Positions 1-11,938 of a DNA stretch of 64,000 nt are shown piece by piece. Position 1 is the first letter of the stretch. Each line of letters starts with the position of its first letter. The position numbers and the translations under genes are program-made. This DNA is from Craspedostauros australis (lineage: Eukaryota; Bacillariophyta; Bacillariophyceae; Mastogloiales; Achnanthaceae): contig JAMXDE010000036.1 of assembly GCA_026770025.1 (NCBI GenBank), positions 186,001 through 250,000 of the forward strand, given 5' to 3'. The notes below the pieces were generated by a model. That model was given only the letters and a program-made list of their open reading frames with translations. It was not told the DNA's origin and did not search any database.

Positions 1-1
1 C

Positions 2-1108
2 TTCTTCCTGGTCCTCTTCACCTCCTTTCTTCTCTATGTCTTTCGACCGCGGCAGCCATACGCAGAACTCGAAGGTATGTCCTTCTCCGCTGTGCTTGTG
101 TCAAGTATTATACTCGGTATGAGTACCAGTGCTCTGACACGAGAATATTGATACTTGCGTGCGTGCATGGTTGGAATGTGATGGTGGTGGAGGGCATCGT
201 ACGAGTACTGGTATGGTGGCAGAATACTCGTACTACGAGTTTACTGGTACTCTGCTCTACTCTACTCTATCACATGCTATCCTCGCACTTTTCTGCAGTG
301 CTTTCGCCTGAGTTCCATCTCACGTTGTCTCTGTCTTGTCGCCCTGCCGATCCGTACCTGCCGGATTATCACACTGACAACCACAACCACATACAACACA
401 CCACAAATCAATACAACAACAACGCCGCCGCCAACCACGCCGACGACGGCCGTGACAGAGTTCCAGTCCATCCTTTCCACCATGTACCTGGCAACGCTCA
501 TGTTGACAGGACAAGGCGGGCCAGAGGTGGATCTGCCATGGTACACCAAATTCGTTCTCCTCGTCACCAGCGTCTTCTCCATAGGAATGTTCGCCGTTCC
601 TGCCTCTATGCTCACCTGGGGATTCGAAGCGGAAGCTGCGCGCTGTGCCAAACGGGCGCGGCAGCTATCCAAGCGTCAGAGTCGTGGGGAGTACATCTCC
701 GATGATGATTACTCGACGGATGAAGAGTATCAAAAGATCATCGCAGGAGAAGAGAGCGATGACAGCAGCGATAGCGATAGCCACATCCACATACCGCGCA
801 GCAACTACAGCAACGATGCCTCGGTTCAAGACCAAAAGCACATCGCAGAGGAGATGAGGCGCCTGCTGGAACGATTCAGGTTGGCTGACAAAGATGGATC
901 GGGAAGCATCTCCATGCAAGAATACTTGGCACTTGCCAGAATGTCCAGCGTCGCGTCCATGAATCCCCTCATGGTCACCTCCAGGCAGGAATCCATCGAG
1001 CGACGCTTGGATCAGCTAGAGGCCAAGCTGGACAAGATGGGGTCGCTCCTGGAGAAGCTTGTTGGTCACATGGTCACGGAGAATGCGTCCAAGGTCAAGG
1101 ACACGTAG
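2..1108 (+). CDS. Cation (potassium-type) channel pore and EF-hand C-terminal part, 5' partial
   Basis: This is the 3' end of a membrane channel gene cut by the window edge. Exon 2-74 encodes a hydrophobic helix (FFLVLFTSFLLYVF, S5-like). A GTATGT donor at 75 and a CAG acceptor ending at 458 join it in phase to exon 459-1108, giving '...PYAELE-EFQSILSTMYLATLMLTGQGGPE'. The layout is S5, pore helix, filter, then S6 (FVLLVTSVFSIGMFAVPASMLTWGF), as in one subunit of a voltage-gated-type K+ channel. The filter reads TGQGGP instead of the canonical TVGYG. The cytosolic tail is acidic and Ser-rich, holds one EF hand (DKDGSGSISMQEY, DNA about 890-930) and ends in a short amphipathic coiled coil (RRLDQLEAKLDKMGSLLEKL). 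This suggests a calcium-modulated channel in a cell membrane. Ion selectivity cannot be inferred. The family call is good; the voltage-sensor part lies outside the window. Confidence 0.7.
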
Positions 1109-1451
1109 AACAGAGCAGAGTGGAGTTGCGGCATTGAAGTGGGAGAGTCAAGGCAACCGGATAGCCAACTATGAGTTGGCAGGGTGGGGAATGAAGCATG
1201 GCTATTTGGAATGGGGAGATTTGAAAGTGTACCATGGCTCGTACCCACGTACTGGCAGTCGCAGTGCTCGCTGGGGGGAACATAACCGAAACGCACACAC
1301 AGACACACAAGCGTATGTATGTTGGAACACTCGTTGGAGTACTAGTATCGTGCGCAAGTCGAGAACTCGTTGAGCACGCGCACAGTTGTATAACATAATA
1401 CATCCGAGTACATCATTACCATTGTCTTCAAACGGGAATATTCGCTTGGTG
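1109..1451. other. Short intergenic gap between convergent genes
   Basis: This 343-bp gap holds the 3' ends of the channel gene (+) and UPF2 (-). No gene or clear terminator signal was recognised. It carries several GAGTAC/ACTCGT-type short motifs (about 1330-1350 and 1405) like those in other gaps of this window. Confidence 0.6.
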
Positions 1452-4400
1452 TTACACCAACGACCGACCGCCAGATCCCCGACCTTGGCCACGTCCCATG
1501 CGGCCACCGAATCGACCAGCAAAACTGCGCCCGCCTGGGGTACCGCGCCCAGCAGTGGCACCGCGTCCGCCCAGATTGCCACGACCATGATTGCCACCAA
1601 GTTTGGGGACCTTTTTCTCGTCGGGGCGGAGGCTGCCGTTGGTCGTCCCGAAGTTCTTGTCGATGTCTTCGATGGATAGCGGCCGATTTCGGTTCACGTG
1701 CAGCTTCTCCTGCTCGAGATATAAATTGCCACCAGACTCTGCCGCCTCGGCTTCGTACTGCAGCACGCGAAGCTTGATCATGTCCCGTTCCCGCGCGGCC
1801 TCGTCATCCTGCCTCGTGGCCACCATCGCCAAGTTGGTGTCGGTTGGGACCACGAATCGCTTGGCCTCCATTTTGCCCTTGTTGCCCTTCTTCAGCAGCT
1901 GGAAGCTGATGCCTTGCTTGCCACTCAGCGCATGCGCGCCGCTGGTGGATGGCGGAGTGCTTTCCTTGTCGGATTTCTTCTTGATGAATTGCGAGCCCGA
2001 GACCATCGTGTCGGAGACCTTTCCTGTCTTGGCAACGGCCTTTCCCTTCTCCAGCGCATCCATGGTGAGGCGGCGAAGTTCCCGTTCGAACGCCTCCTCC
2101 TCCAGTTGTCGCATGTGCGCTTCCTCATCGTACTCTTCTTCATCGAGTTGGTCGTCTTCGTCGCTATCCTCCTCCTCATCGTCGTCATCATCGTCATCTT
2201 CCTCATCGTCGTCGTCGTCCTCATCATAAGAATCGTCATCGTCGCTGCTGTCCGAATTCGAGTCGTCGTCGTCATCGTCATCGCCTGCCTGCTCGACAGA
2301 GTCCATGTCATCATCCACTTCATTGTCGTAGGCCACTGACTTGGGATCATCGACAGTAGAATCATCATCCATCTCCAGCATCTCATTGTCATCATCATCG
2401 TCATCATCATCGTCGTCCTCATCATCATCACCCAACATCAGGAGGTCGCCCTCCGTCATGTCATCAACATTGACCTTGGACTCTCCCGCCACGGCTTCCA
2501 GCTTGCGGCGGCTCTTCTGTTCGAGCAACGCATCGATTTCCTCGATTGCGACCGTCGCATTGTGGGCTTCCAGCCATCCCTGGTATCTCGGGAATCCTTG
2601 CATCTTGTCAGCGAACATGTTCTTCTTCACGGTCTCGGTGGATTCCTTCACTACCTTGCGCCATTGCGAGTCGATGAGATCGAAGGTGTCAAGGATGGAG
2701 AATTCAACCTCCGCGGGCAGGATGGATTTTGTGAACAGGTACCGTTGAAAGGCGGTCAGGAATCCTTCGAACTTCATCAGGATGCCACGCGTCGTGATGG
2801 TCTTTGCTATGACCTCCAGCAGCGTGCAAACCAGCTTGATTCGGAAGATCGAGCTTGGCGGATCGACGATCGATGGCACGCGAGGATCGTGGATGGAGTA
2901 TATGGACACAGCAACAGTACGCGGGACGATGGGTGCTTCCTCCTTGCTCTCTTCCGCACCGTCGGCAGGTGGACCATCGGCAGGTGCACCATCGACTTCC
3001 ATTTCTTCACCTTCTTGAATGGTCTTCGTGATCCCCGCCGGTGGTTTGAACGGTGCTTGCATCGATTCCGATGATCCATCGCCGCCATCTCCACCACCAC
3101 CACCAGCAGCAGCAGCAGCATTTAGTGCCTTTTGATGCTTCTCGCTTGCCTGCCGTAAGGCTTCCGGGATTTCATGGCCCAAATTGATGAAGTTGTACAG
3201 CTGCCGCAAAATCACCTGACCGGATGCCAGCGATGCGCAATGCAACTCGCCGAGCAACCGAACGTAGGTCAAGGTGCGTTGCTGATCCTTGAAGGACGGG
3301 TATTCCATGGACCATTGCAGCTCTTCGAGCACGGCATCCACCAACCGGATGCAAACCTCTGGCTTTTGCCTTCGCATCTTCGCAGCGACCGCAGCCACCG
3401 CCTGCACGACTTCGAAGCGACCGCGTCTGCATGCCTTGAGCATGATGCGGCAAATCAGAGCACCGCATTCCTGGGAGGGATCAGACCATGGGAATTTGAG
3501 CAGCTGCTTGCTCGTGTGGGAGATACTGTCTTCGGTTGGTTGGAGATTGTGAAGTAACAGATGGCGGAGGTATCCCTCCAGCGGTGGATACACCTTGACC
3601 TTCTTGCGCGACCCCATTGCTGGTGGCTTGACCATGTAGAATGTCGACTTTATCATGGCCTGCGACCGATCATCCAGACCCCTGACCTTGCTCAATCTGG
3701 ACATGGTCTCCATGATAATCGTCAGGTTGGGCCTCGTGTGCGGGAGCCTGTAGAGGTACCGCCCGCACGCATCCAGCAGGCAGCAAGCGATGTCGACATT
3801 GGCGCCCGTGAAGTCCTGCAAACACCGGCGCAAACAGCGGAATGAAACGATCGGCGGTGCTGCGTTGAATTTGGTGAGTTCGCCGATGTACCGTGCGGTT
3901 CTCATTCGTGATTCCAGGTTCAAATTCTTCTTGAACTTGGCCTGACCATGGAATTGCTGTTCCAGATCGGCGATCAGATTGGATGATACCTCCGGCCAGA
4001 CCTTCCCGAGCGTCGTTGCCAGTCGGGAGTAGTAAGGCAGCAGATCGAGACGCGTCCGTGGGACGAGAAACAGCTTTTGTGACATGCGCTTGCGCGCTCC
4101 CTTGGCAGATCCATGATTCGTGGAGAACCTCTCAGCAATTTCATCGACCTTGTCCCGCCGGTTGCATTCTGGCATCTCCTGTTCCAGCAGCACCATGAGC
4201 TTGTAGTGCGGCGTGTCCTTCTCTCCCTCCTCAGCTGGTGTGTGGATGTGTGTGTGCCCATGCCGTCAGTGAGATCAGAAAGGGGAAAACAACGAAGTTA
4301 AGCAGAGTGTGTAGAGCGTTGGAACACAAAGAACGTACCCGAAGGGACGAGCGTTTCTGTTAGAGCCAGTCATCAGTCATCTGGGAATAGTGCGTGTGAA

Positions 4401-6919
4401 CCACGATGAGAAGAGCAAACTCATCACAAATGAAACCCGCAATACGGCGATGCATATCCTTTCACACGCATTTGCATTTGCATGTGCATACGCCTGCACC
4501 GCATTGTACTGGACGTACCTTCGGACGCCAAGGTTTTCATGTTTGGATTGTTGGTCTTGTCGCTCTCCTCCTGTTCCGCAGCATCCAATTGCTCCTTTGA
4601 TGCGCCTTCAACTTCTTCCACATTGTCACCGGGGTCTTCCTGCATCTCGTTGGTGGTGGATCCGTATCGCACCGCATTCTCCTCCTTGCGCTTCTCGATG
4701 TCCTCTGGCGTCAACCCCAAAAGCGCAGGTGGGACCGTTGTCAAGAAATCTGGAATGTCGGAGTAGAAAGCACGCGTTTCTTCGTCATCGAATGGCCCAA
4801 AATCGCCATCTCCGCCGTCCTCGTCTTTGGTCCACAGCTCGATGCCCTTGCCGGAACCCTCCAGCACATTCTTGTCGTCCTGCTGCAGCATGGGGACGGG
4901 CATGTCGAGGACATCGGACATGGCCTCGACGGTCTTGTGCAGAGATTCCATGAGCTTGCGAGCGTCGGCGAGTCCCTTCTCGCGTGCTTCTGGCAGCGTC
5001 CCGGAGAGCAATCGATCCTGCTCGCAGCGTCGTTCCAGCTTTTGCAATCTGTCGTGCATTGCGATGAGGGAGCTACAGAAGGTCTTGTGAGCGCCCTTGC
5101 AGTGCTCGAAGAAGGCGTTGGAGTAGTCGGGTGGCACGGCGCGTTGTTGCAGCAACGATTCCATCTGCTCCTTGCAATCGTTGGCTTCTTGCGCCAGTTT
5201 GTCGGAGATCACGACAGGGCCGGCCTCCTTGAGGCGTTGCAACCTTCGCTGTGGCGACTCCACTTCCTCTTCTGTTGCGCTGCTGGCCGTCGTCGTCTCA
5301 ACGCCGGCACTTTGTGCCACAGCATCAGCATCATTATCGACGGCACGCGCAGCCTCCGCAACATCATCGGCGGTGCCGTCGGTGGTACTTGGACTCGCAC
5401 CAGCGGCCGTGGCGGAATATTGCTGATATCTGGCAAGCTCCCTGTTGAGGATGGTCAAATTGTGCTGGATGGAACGTGGCCTCGTTCCAAATACCTCAAA
5501 GCCCGCGCTCTTGGCGAATGCCACGACAAGAGCGGCATCCGTGACAGCGTAATTCTTGTCCTTGGCGCCGGTGGTCTCGATGATGAGCTTCATGAGTTGC
5601 TTGGGCTCCGAGATGAGACCGTGGAGCAGGAATTCCGTGACCAAACGAACGTAGACGCGCCTTGCCTTGGCCATATCGGCTGCAGATGTGGCGGCGCCAC
5701 CGCTGCTGCCGACCCCGGATGCGGTCCCGCCGACGCCGCTGGAACCTGGCGCGGACTTGCCATGGATGACGGACCAGACGTTGGGGAGAAGGTTGGGCAG
5801 GAAGTCGGCGTAACGGAGATGCATGGATGTGCAGAGGGCCATGACGACAGGCATGTCGGCGACCTTCCACTTGGCTTCGAGCAGGGCCGCGACAACCTCC
5901 TCGACGTAGCGCGAAAGATTGAGGGTGGCAACGTCCTTGGCGATGTCCTCCGGCCTCATGGTGGACCATGACGTTCCGCTCTTGATCTTCTTGACGAAGG
6001 CCGTGCACTTCTTGAGGTCGGATTTGAGCTTCTTCTTCTCTACCTCGAATGCCTTGCGCGACTCTTGCTGATTCTGCATCTGCTGGCGGCTCGTGACGTG
6101 CGCCTGGATGGTGGCCATGACGTTTCGAATGCTCTTGATGGCTTCAGTCGCCGTTGCCTCCAGGTGCTTGGCATCTTGCTGACGCTGCAACTGATGCTGC
6201 TCGATCTCCTGCTGCAGGCGCAGTGCTTCTGCTGCTGCCGCCGCAGCTTCCGCTTCTTTGCGTTCCCGTTCGAGGCGCAGCTTCTCTTGGTTGTTGCTGT
6301 TACTCTTGTTCTTGTTCTTATTGTTGCTGATGCCCTGTTTGCCCTTCTTGCTGTTGTTAGTATTGCTATTGGCATTGCTGTTGACGTTGTTGTTGACGTT
6401 GTTGTTGGCATTGTTGGTGGTGGAGGCTGCTCCAGATTGCTTGCTGCTGTTCTTGTTCTTGTTGCCTCGGTTGTTGTTGCGACGTCTGTTTCTGCCATTT
6501 CCCGCATTGGCGTCTGCCTTGCTGTTGCTGTTGTTATTGCTGCTGGCGTTAGCATTGGGGTTGGAATTAGTGTTGATGTTTGACTTTGGAGCAGCCTTAC
6601 CTGGCATCTTTGCCGGAGTCTTTGCTGGAGCATTCTTCCCATCTGATCCACCGCTCGCACTGCCGCCTGTATTCGTATTCGTATTTGTGCTTGTGGCTGC
6701 GTTAGCATCGTTGTTTCCCTTTCGCTTGTTGTTCCCACCTCCTCGACTCCCTCCCTTTCCACGGTTTCCCCCCTTGTTGCTGTTACTGTTGTTGCTGTTA
6801 CTGCTGGTGCTGCTATTGCCACCACCCCTTCCGCCTTTGCCACCACCATTGCCACCACTGATACGGTTCGAGGCCTTCCCACCACCCGCGGATGGCGCGG
6901 CTGCCTTCCCTTCAGACAT
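1452..6919 (-). CDS. UPF2: UPF2, nonsense-mediated mRNA decay scaffold
   Basis: UPF2 bridges UPF1 and UPF3 on mRNAs with premature stops. Exon 1 runs 6919-4519 and exon 2 runs 4234-1452. The intron 4518-4235 (284 bp) has a GTACGT donor and a CCAG acceptor, and its phase fits (G|CT, Ala). The protein is about 1,727 residues, against about 1,270 in human. The excess is an N-terminal Asn/Gly/Lys-rich low-complexity tract (residues about 1-210). Exon 1 then has a charged coiled coil and MIF4G-1 (LKKCTAFVKKIKSG, LNLSRYVEEVVAALLEAK). Exon 2 has MIF4G-2 (RTARYIGELTKFNA) and MIF4G-3 (FPWSDPSQECGALICRIMLKACRRGR), an acidic Asp run, the C-terminal UPF1-binding segment (FVVPTDTNLAMVATRQDDEAARERDMIKL) and an RGG-rich tail. 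The 6919 ATG is the first of the frame. The RGG tail and long poly-Asn head are unusual additions. Confidence 0.93.
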
Positions 6920-7963
6920 CTTTGTTTCCTTCTTCCAATCTTAAAACCAATGTCTCTCTTCCATTCGATTCTGCTTCCGCATCTACTGGTGTGTCTTCAT
7001 CTGAATAGTCGTATGGAATGCGTCCAGATCTCTGGTTGGATAAGTAGAATAGGTATTATGCTATGCGTACTTGTGGGATACGACCAACCACTTGTGCACA
7101 TCAAATGATGGTGTCTCTCTGCAGATCTCACCGAAATCTCACATCTCTGCGTGCTCTCTTTGTCACGAACGAACATTTTTGAGGTTTTGTGTTGGTTGTT
7201 GTTGTTGTTGTTTTGGTTCACGATCGTGTCTGAACGAACTGGATTGAACGGGAGTACCTGTGTTTAGATACTGTTTGTATTCGGTGTGGTACCAATTCGC
7301 GTTTCAATTGTCCTTCACATATAAGTTGCGGTAAATATTGTATAACTTGTAATATATTCCGAACATCAATGTCAAGAACATGCGATTCAATTCCGACCGA
7401 CAAGATTCCCGGATAAATTGCATTTGCATGCTGATCCAATCAAAATGGAGTAGGAGTACCGCTTGACGCCACAACAGCCAACAACAGCGATGAAAAATAC
7501 CGGAAGCTGAAACGTGAAGAATGGAAGAAGGCACAAAAAGTGTTTGGTCCTGTGTCATGTCGCAAGCTGCGAAGACGAGGGGACAGAAGGGGTTCACGAC
7601 AGGCACATCATGGGAGGAATCTTCATGAGATGGCCATGGATCGTGAACGAGAGGTCAAGGAGCAACAAGACGGAGAAGGCTGGTTCGGTGGGCGAGATCG
7701 CAACAAGACAAGGAGGGAATGGAGAGGACAACCGTTCTACTCGACCAACACACTTGCGCATCGATAGTCGCAAAAGACCTACCGACACAGCAAAGACAAC
7801 AAGACCAACAACCCACATGCACGCGGGCGAAATTGGAATTGAGGCCGAGAAGTGACGGTGTTGTGGTCACAACCGCCACTTGGGGTACCTTCATGAGAGG
7901 ACACTTGGAGGAGCCATCAGAACAAACGCAAGGGAGACAAGAACACACAAGCAAGCAGGGACG
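6920..7963. other. Shared 5' region between divergent genes
   Basis: About 1 kb separates the UPF2 start (-) from the small membrane-protein gene (+). It probably holds both promoters. A TTG-type simple repeat lies near 7190-7215. No convincing coding sequence was seen; the longest frames (about 100 codons) lack domain or composition support. Confidence 0.5.
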
Positions 7964-8755
7964 ATGAACCGCGAAGAACACATGGAGAATGGGGTCGTGT
8001 CAGGCTCCGCCTCTGACACAATGCCCAGCAACAACAACGATAGCAACAACAACGATAGCGACAACAACGATAGCGACAACAACAACAACAATCAACGAGC
8101 TCCTCGCCACTCGCCCACCAAGGTCCTGCTGGCTGAACAGAGAAGACAGAGACAGTTCCCAAACGCAATCACAAACGCAACTGCGACCACAAACACAACC
8201 TCCACACCGTCGACAATGATGAACTCTTCGGGTCCCAACTCCCACCCACAGCACCAGAATCAGCATCAGCCGCCACGGGATGCAGCGACCATTGCCATGC
8301 AGACGATCGTCCTTGCGGAAGCACAGCAGAATGATGTGGAGTTGCAAGCCAACACACAGAGAAGCCACAACAGCAATAGCAACGACAATAGCAGCAGAAG
8401 CAATAGCCACTCCAACGGCGACGACAACGCAGAATACATGCACACCAAGACAACCCCAGCGCCCATCGATGCCGACATATATAACAGCCATGTGGAGCCC
8501 CACGCATTCTTCACAAAACCAGTCGATGGCATCAACGACAGCGCGTTCGATGTCAACGTCAGCGTCAGCAACACCAACGTCACCTCCGATTCCCTCTCCA
8601 ACCAGCAGAAGCAGACCCACGGTTCCAGAGCAGCGTGGAGATTCGTCGTTGTCAGTGCCTTGCTCATGTTCATCGCCGCGGTTGTCACCACCCTCATCTT
8701 GGTCGCAGAGAAAACGGAGGACAACGATCTGGATGAAGATGAGGCGTCGCCATAA
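7964..8755 (+). CDS. Hypothetical disordered protein with C-terminal membrane segment
   Basis: A 263-residue protein starts at ATG 7964, after a purine-rich leader. An in-frame upstream extension to 7880 exists but adds only basic residues. Residues 1-215 are Asn/Ser/Asp/Gln/Thr-rich and probably disordered. One strong hydrophobic segment follows near the C-terminus (FVVVSALLMFIAAVVTTLILVA), then a short acidic tail (EKTEDNDLDEDEASP). The architecture resembles the N-terminal half of the LRR proteins at 13-20 kb (long polar cytosolic region, then one membrane helix) without the linker and LRRs. It could be a tail-anchored protein or a cut-down relative of that family. A transposon begins 133 bp beyond the stop. 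No function is assigned. Confidence 0.5.
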   Translation: MNREEHMENGVVSGSASDTMPSNNNDSNNNDSDNNDSDNNNNNQRAPRHSPTKVLLAEQRRQRQFPNAITNATATTNTTSTPSTMMNSSGPNSHPQHQNQHQPPRDAATIAMQTIVLAEAQQNDVELQANTQRSHNSNSNDNSSRSNSHSNGDDNAEYMHTKTTPAPIDADIYNSHVEPHAFFTKPVDGINDSAFDVNVSVSNTNVTSDSLSNQQKQTHGSRAAWRFVVVSALLMFIAAVVTTLILVAEKTEDNDLDEDEASP

Positions 8756-8879
8756 AGATAGCGACGTTTGGTGTGGGGGAGCGAACGACACGAGAGCGCA
8801 CGAGGGCGTGACATGAACTGTTGCATGAAGCTTTGCATGGCTTGCATGATCCACACTTCACGACGCTACACTACTCTGC

Positions 8880-8887
8880 AGCACTCT
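8880..8887 (+). repeat. Left 8-bp flanking direct repeat (probable target-site duplication)
   Basis: AGCACTCT lies immediately outside the left inverted terminus (ATCCCTT...) and recurs exactly at 11939-11946, immediately outside the right terminus. Confidence 0.65.
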
Positions 8888-8912
8888 ATCCCTTAACGAC
8901 CCGGGTCCAACG
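8888..8912 (+). repeat. Left terminal inverted repeat of the transposon
   Basis: This begins ATCCCTTAACGACCCGGG and pairs imperfectly with 11914-11938. Identical blocks are ATCCCTT, GACCC and GG. Confidence 0.7.
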
Positions 8913-9057
8913 CGTTCATTATATCCTTTTTTTTCGGCCCGTGTTAAATTTTGAACGAGGTTTCCCTACCAGGAGCTACGACAGAAAGCTTTCTTTTTTA
9001 ATCTAGTTCGGAACCATTCTTCTTATTCACACGGTTTTACTAGTAAAAAAAATTTCG

Positions 9058-11556
9058 TCAGCCCTGATCCTGACCATGGTATGTAGCCCAGTGTTGCTTG
9101 CAGATGTAGACATCACAGATGTTGCACATCCTTCTCACTCTTTTCGGTTTCACCCCTGCCTTTCCGTCTTTCTTTGCTTTCGCCTTCAAGAACGCACAGT
9201 ATGTGCAGGTCCGCTGGCACCCTTCTCTCACGATGAGCTCCTTGTGGTCGCGATACTCTCCTGTCAGTCTCTTCAAACTCAGCCTTGGTGACTTTCTGCT
9301 CATTCTCGATGCTGTTCGGATCGATCTTGGCACTGGCCTTGATGGTGTGGTTGCCTCTGCCCTTGCCCTTGTTAACCTCGATTCATACATGACACCTTTC
9401 GCAACAAGCCGTTCAATCATCTGCAAACCAAATGCCTTGTGCTCCAATTGATGCTCCTTTTCGACCAGCATGTTGTGGGCGATCCAGGCATTCACCCTCA
9501 GGATGTCCAGCAGGTGAAACATCAGGGGCATCCACACTCGTCGGCATCGGAGATTTGGTCTGTAGTAGGCGATGAACTGATCGCACTTGTCCACGCCTCC
9601 CATCCAGTGATTGTAGTCGTCAATCATCTTCGGTATGTGAATCCTCGCGTTCCAATTGCTCCCCCACACTTGTTTGAGGTGAGACTTGTTCGTCTGGGTC
9701 TCCCTTGGCTTGTGGCGATCCTTCTGCACTGTCTCATTTCCGTAGTGGATGGTGCTGACCATCAAGACAACATTGTTGTCGACCCATCTTGTGATGACAT
9801 GATCATCAGATTGTGTCCACAGATACAGCGAATTGAAGCGTCCATCCTCAATATCTTTCATCTCCTTCGGAGGGAAGCCACGACGATTCCGAGCAGTGCC
9901 AACGATTCCCAGCCCCATTCTCCTGGAGTTCTCAATCACAGTCTTTGTTGTGAAAAGATTATCCATCGCCACGACGTGCCCCAAATTTGGATCAAGAACA
10001 GCCATCAACTCTTGCACTGTGTTGTTGATCTTTGTTGTCTTATCCAGTCTTCCAGCAGGAAGTATATGGTACATGAACCCAGATGCAGAGCAGCACAGCG
10101 CGAAGAACTTGTATCCTTCTTTGATGGGCTTTTGCTTCATGCGATGGGTTTGGCTTGATCGGCCTTTGAAGCGTACCATCATCTCGTCAATGGAGCAGGC
10201 AAACCCTGGCTTTGTGCACACCTTCTGAGAGACCCGGTTGGTATGGTCCAGCAGAAGTTGGACCTTGGCATACCATGAGCGATCGGAAATGATCACAGGA
10301 GGTATCGAAGGTGGTGGTGGTGCAGGTTTGCAGGCTGCTCTGCTCTTGGACCCATGTGGGGCAACATTGTCAGAGAGGTCGGATAGCGTTGATGAAGATG
10401 TTGACGCATCCGCTGACGTTCCAGAAGTTGTGGCTGTCTGCGATGATGATCTGGTGCCGCGGCTCTGATCTGTTGGAGAGACATCATCATCCATATCGTC
10501 TGCAGATGTATCGCTGCTGTCAATTGAAGAATCTGACTGGCCATCCGAGTGTTCAGCCATTGCAGTGAGATGGATGTGATTCCAAATGACTTGGTATCGT
10601 GGTCTTGTCATGTATGTCATGAGCTCGTGAGAAGGAATGGAAATGGAAGCAGCTCTCCAGTAGTCCCTCTTTGCAGGGGCGCCGAAGAAGCCCATGTAGA
10701 AGTACATTGCAAGGAATATGTACAGTTCACATACTGTCACCAGTTTAGCCTTGGATCAACTGTTTCGAATATGATTGTTGGTGTGAAGCTGGATTCTCTC
10801 CACAAGAGTCTCAGGGAAGAAGATTTCCAAGATGCTCTCGATTGTGGTGGCAATATTTGGTAGTCCACGGAACTTGGGCTTGTGATTGCCCACAGGGAGT
10901 GGTGTGTAGTTGCTTCGATGGTTGCTGTTGATGTTGATGGTGTACTGACTGCCATCAACTGTTGCACGGGTGCCGATGCTTTCCTGGTTCCCAGTGCTTC
11001 CTTCAGATGGGTCAGCTGTGATTGCAAAGTCAGTTGTGATGGTTTCATTCGATGGGCTGGCATCAGTTTTGATGCATGCAGTGTTGCTCTGATTGGATGC
11101 CGTGTCCATCTGTGTGGCCATACGCGTTGACATGCGTGTGGCCATGTGCCCAGCAATGCCAGATGGATTGCTGACGATGCTCGTTCCATCCACTGCAGGT
11201 AGTGTGACGATGCCGGCATCAATTTTGCGATCCACTGCAGGTGGAATGATGATGCTGGCATCGATTTTGCCATCCACCGCAGGTGGAACGATGATGCTGC
11301 TCTTGCCATTGGTGTGCATGGTGGTTGATGAATGATTGGTTGTTGGCGGGTTGTCGTCGAGGCCCCTGAGGGTGGTTGAATCCAGAGGCAGCCATTTGCA
11401 TGGAGGAGACCGATTCAACTTTGGAGAATCGTTGAGGAAAACCACATGCGGACGAGAGCTGGTGTAGGGGAGATCAGGCTCTGCGAAGAAGGACGGCTGG
11501 CTGCTGGTTGGTGTGGAAGGTGGCTCCTTGCGCTTGGCACGGGTGAACTTGACCAT
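9058..11556 (-). pseudogene. PiggyBac-type transposase with one in-frame TGA
   Basis: The frame from ATG 11556 to the stop at 9058 spans 833 codons and is broken only by TGA at 10758-10756. Both sides stay in the same frame: '...TIESILEIFFPETLVERIQ...HIRNS', stop, 'SKAKLVTVCELYIFLAMYF'. The family's N-terminal helical region therefore continues across the stop. The DDE core looks complete: Asp in SIDEMMVRFKGRS (10186-10188), Asp in VAMDNLF (9961-9963) and Asp in GGVDKCDQF (9589-9591). The C-terminus holds a Cys/His-rich finger (CTYC...CNICDVYICKQHW), as in piggyBac proteins. The first ~230 residues are Ser/Thr/Asn-rich and unique. A CGA-to-TGA change (Arg lost by CpG deamination) would explain the stop. 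I found no splice pair that removes it. Readthrough cannot be excluded. Confidence 0.82.
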
Positions 11557-11913
11557 GATGGATGATCAGTGTGGTGATGTGATGATGTGATGTTGTGATG
11601 TTGTGATCTTTTGATTTTATGATGTGATGGGAAGGGGAGATGTGACGACAAAAATGGGATGGAGAGACCGAAATTGGGAGGGACGGGCTCGCCGAATCAA
11701 TTTTTGCGACAGTCCCGCTGGCCAAAAAACGATTCACGAGTAGTTCAGGCTCTGATTGCGACACAAGCATCCTAACAACCCCATCGAAAGCGACACATGG
11801 CTGGATCGCCCATCTCTCAAGCTTTCTTCAGGTATGAAGAAAATGATATGTTACACGTAAACGTCGACGTCAAAATGGAGAATCCGTGAAATTTTTTTGC
11901 TATTTGGATTCAC

Positions 11914-11938
11914 TATAGGCCCTGGGTCATGAAGGGAT
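11914..11938 (-). repeat. Right terminal inverted repeat of the transposon
   Basis: Read inward on the minus strand this is ATCCCTTCATGACCCAGGG, the partner of 8888-8912. Confidence 0.7.

Larger units (their letters stand above)
8888..11938. mobile_element. DNA transposon with piggyBac-type (DDE_Tnp_1_7) transposase
   Basis: This is a 3,051-bp element. Its ends are imperfect inverted repeats: left 8888 ATCCCTTAACGACCCGGGTC and right, read inward from 11938, ATCCCTTCATGACCCAGGGC. They start with the same seven bases and share about 20 of the first 25. Eight-base direct repeats AGCACTCT flank both sides. One transposase frame (-) fills 11556-9058. Known piggyBac elements insert at TTAA and duplicate it. 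Here TTAA occurs only inside the left terminus (8893-8896) and the matching right position reads TTCA, so the 8-bp repeat is the better-supported target duplication. The two intact termini suggest a fairly recent insertion, although the transposase frame has one stop. Confidence 0.75.

Noticed and set aside
1591-2229. Long plus-strand Ser-rich frames opposite UPF2
   Set aside because: These are antisense readings of the UPF2 Asp/Glu tracts (GAT/GAC/GAG read as TCA/TCG/TCC); no domain of their own.
6258-6944. 228-codon plus-strand Leu-rich frame
   Set aside because: Antisense of the UPF2 Asn/Lys/Gly-rich N-terminus, a composition artefact.
10756-10758. TGA as a selenocysteine codon
   Set aside because: No piggyBac transposase is known to use selenocysteine, and I saw no reason to expect a SECIS element. 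A CGA-to-TGA mutation is simpler.
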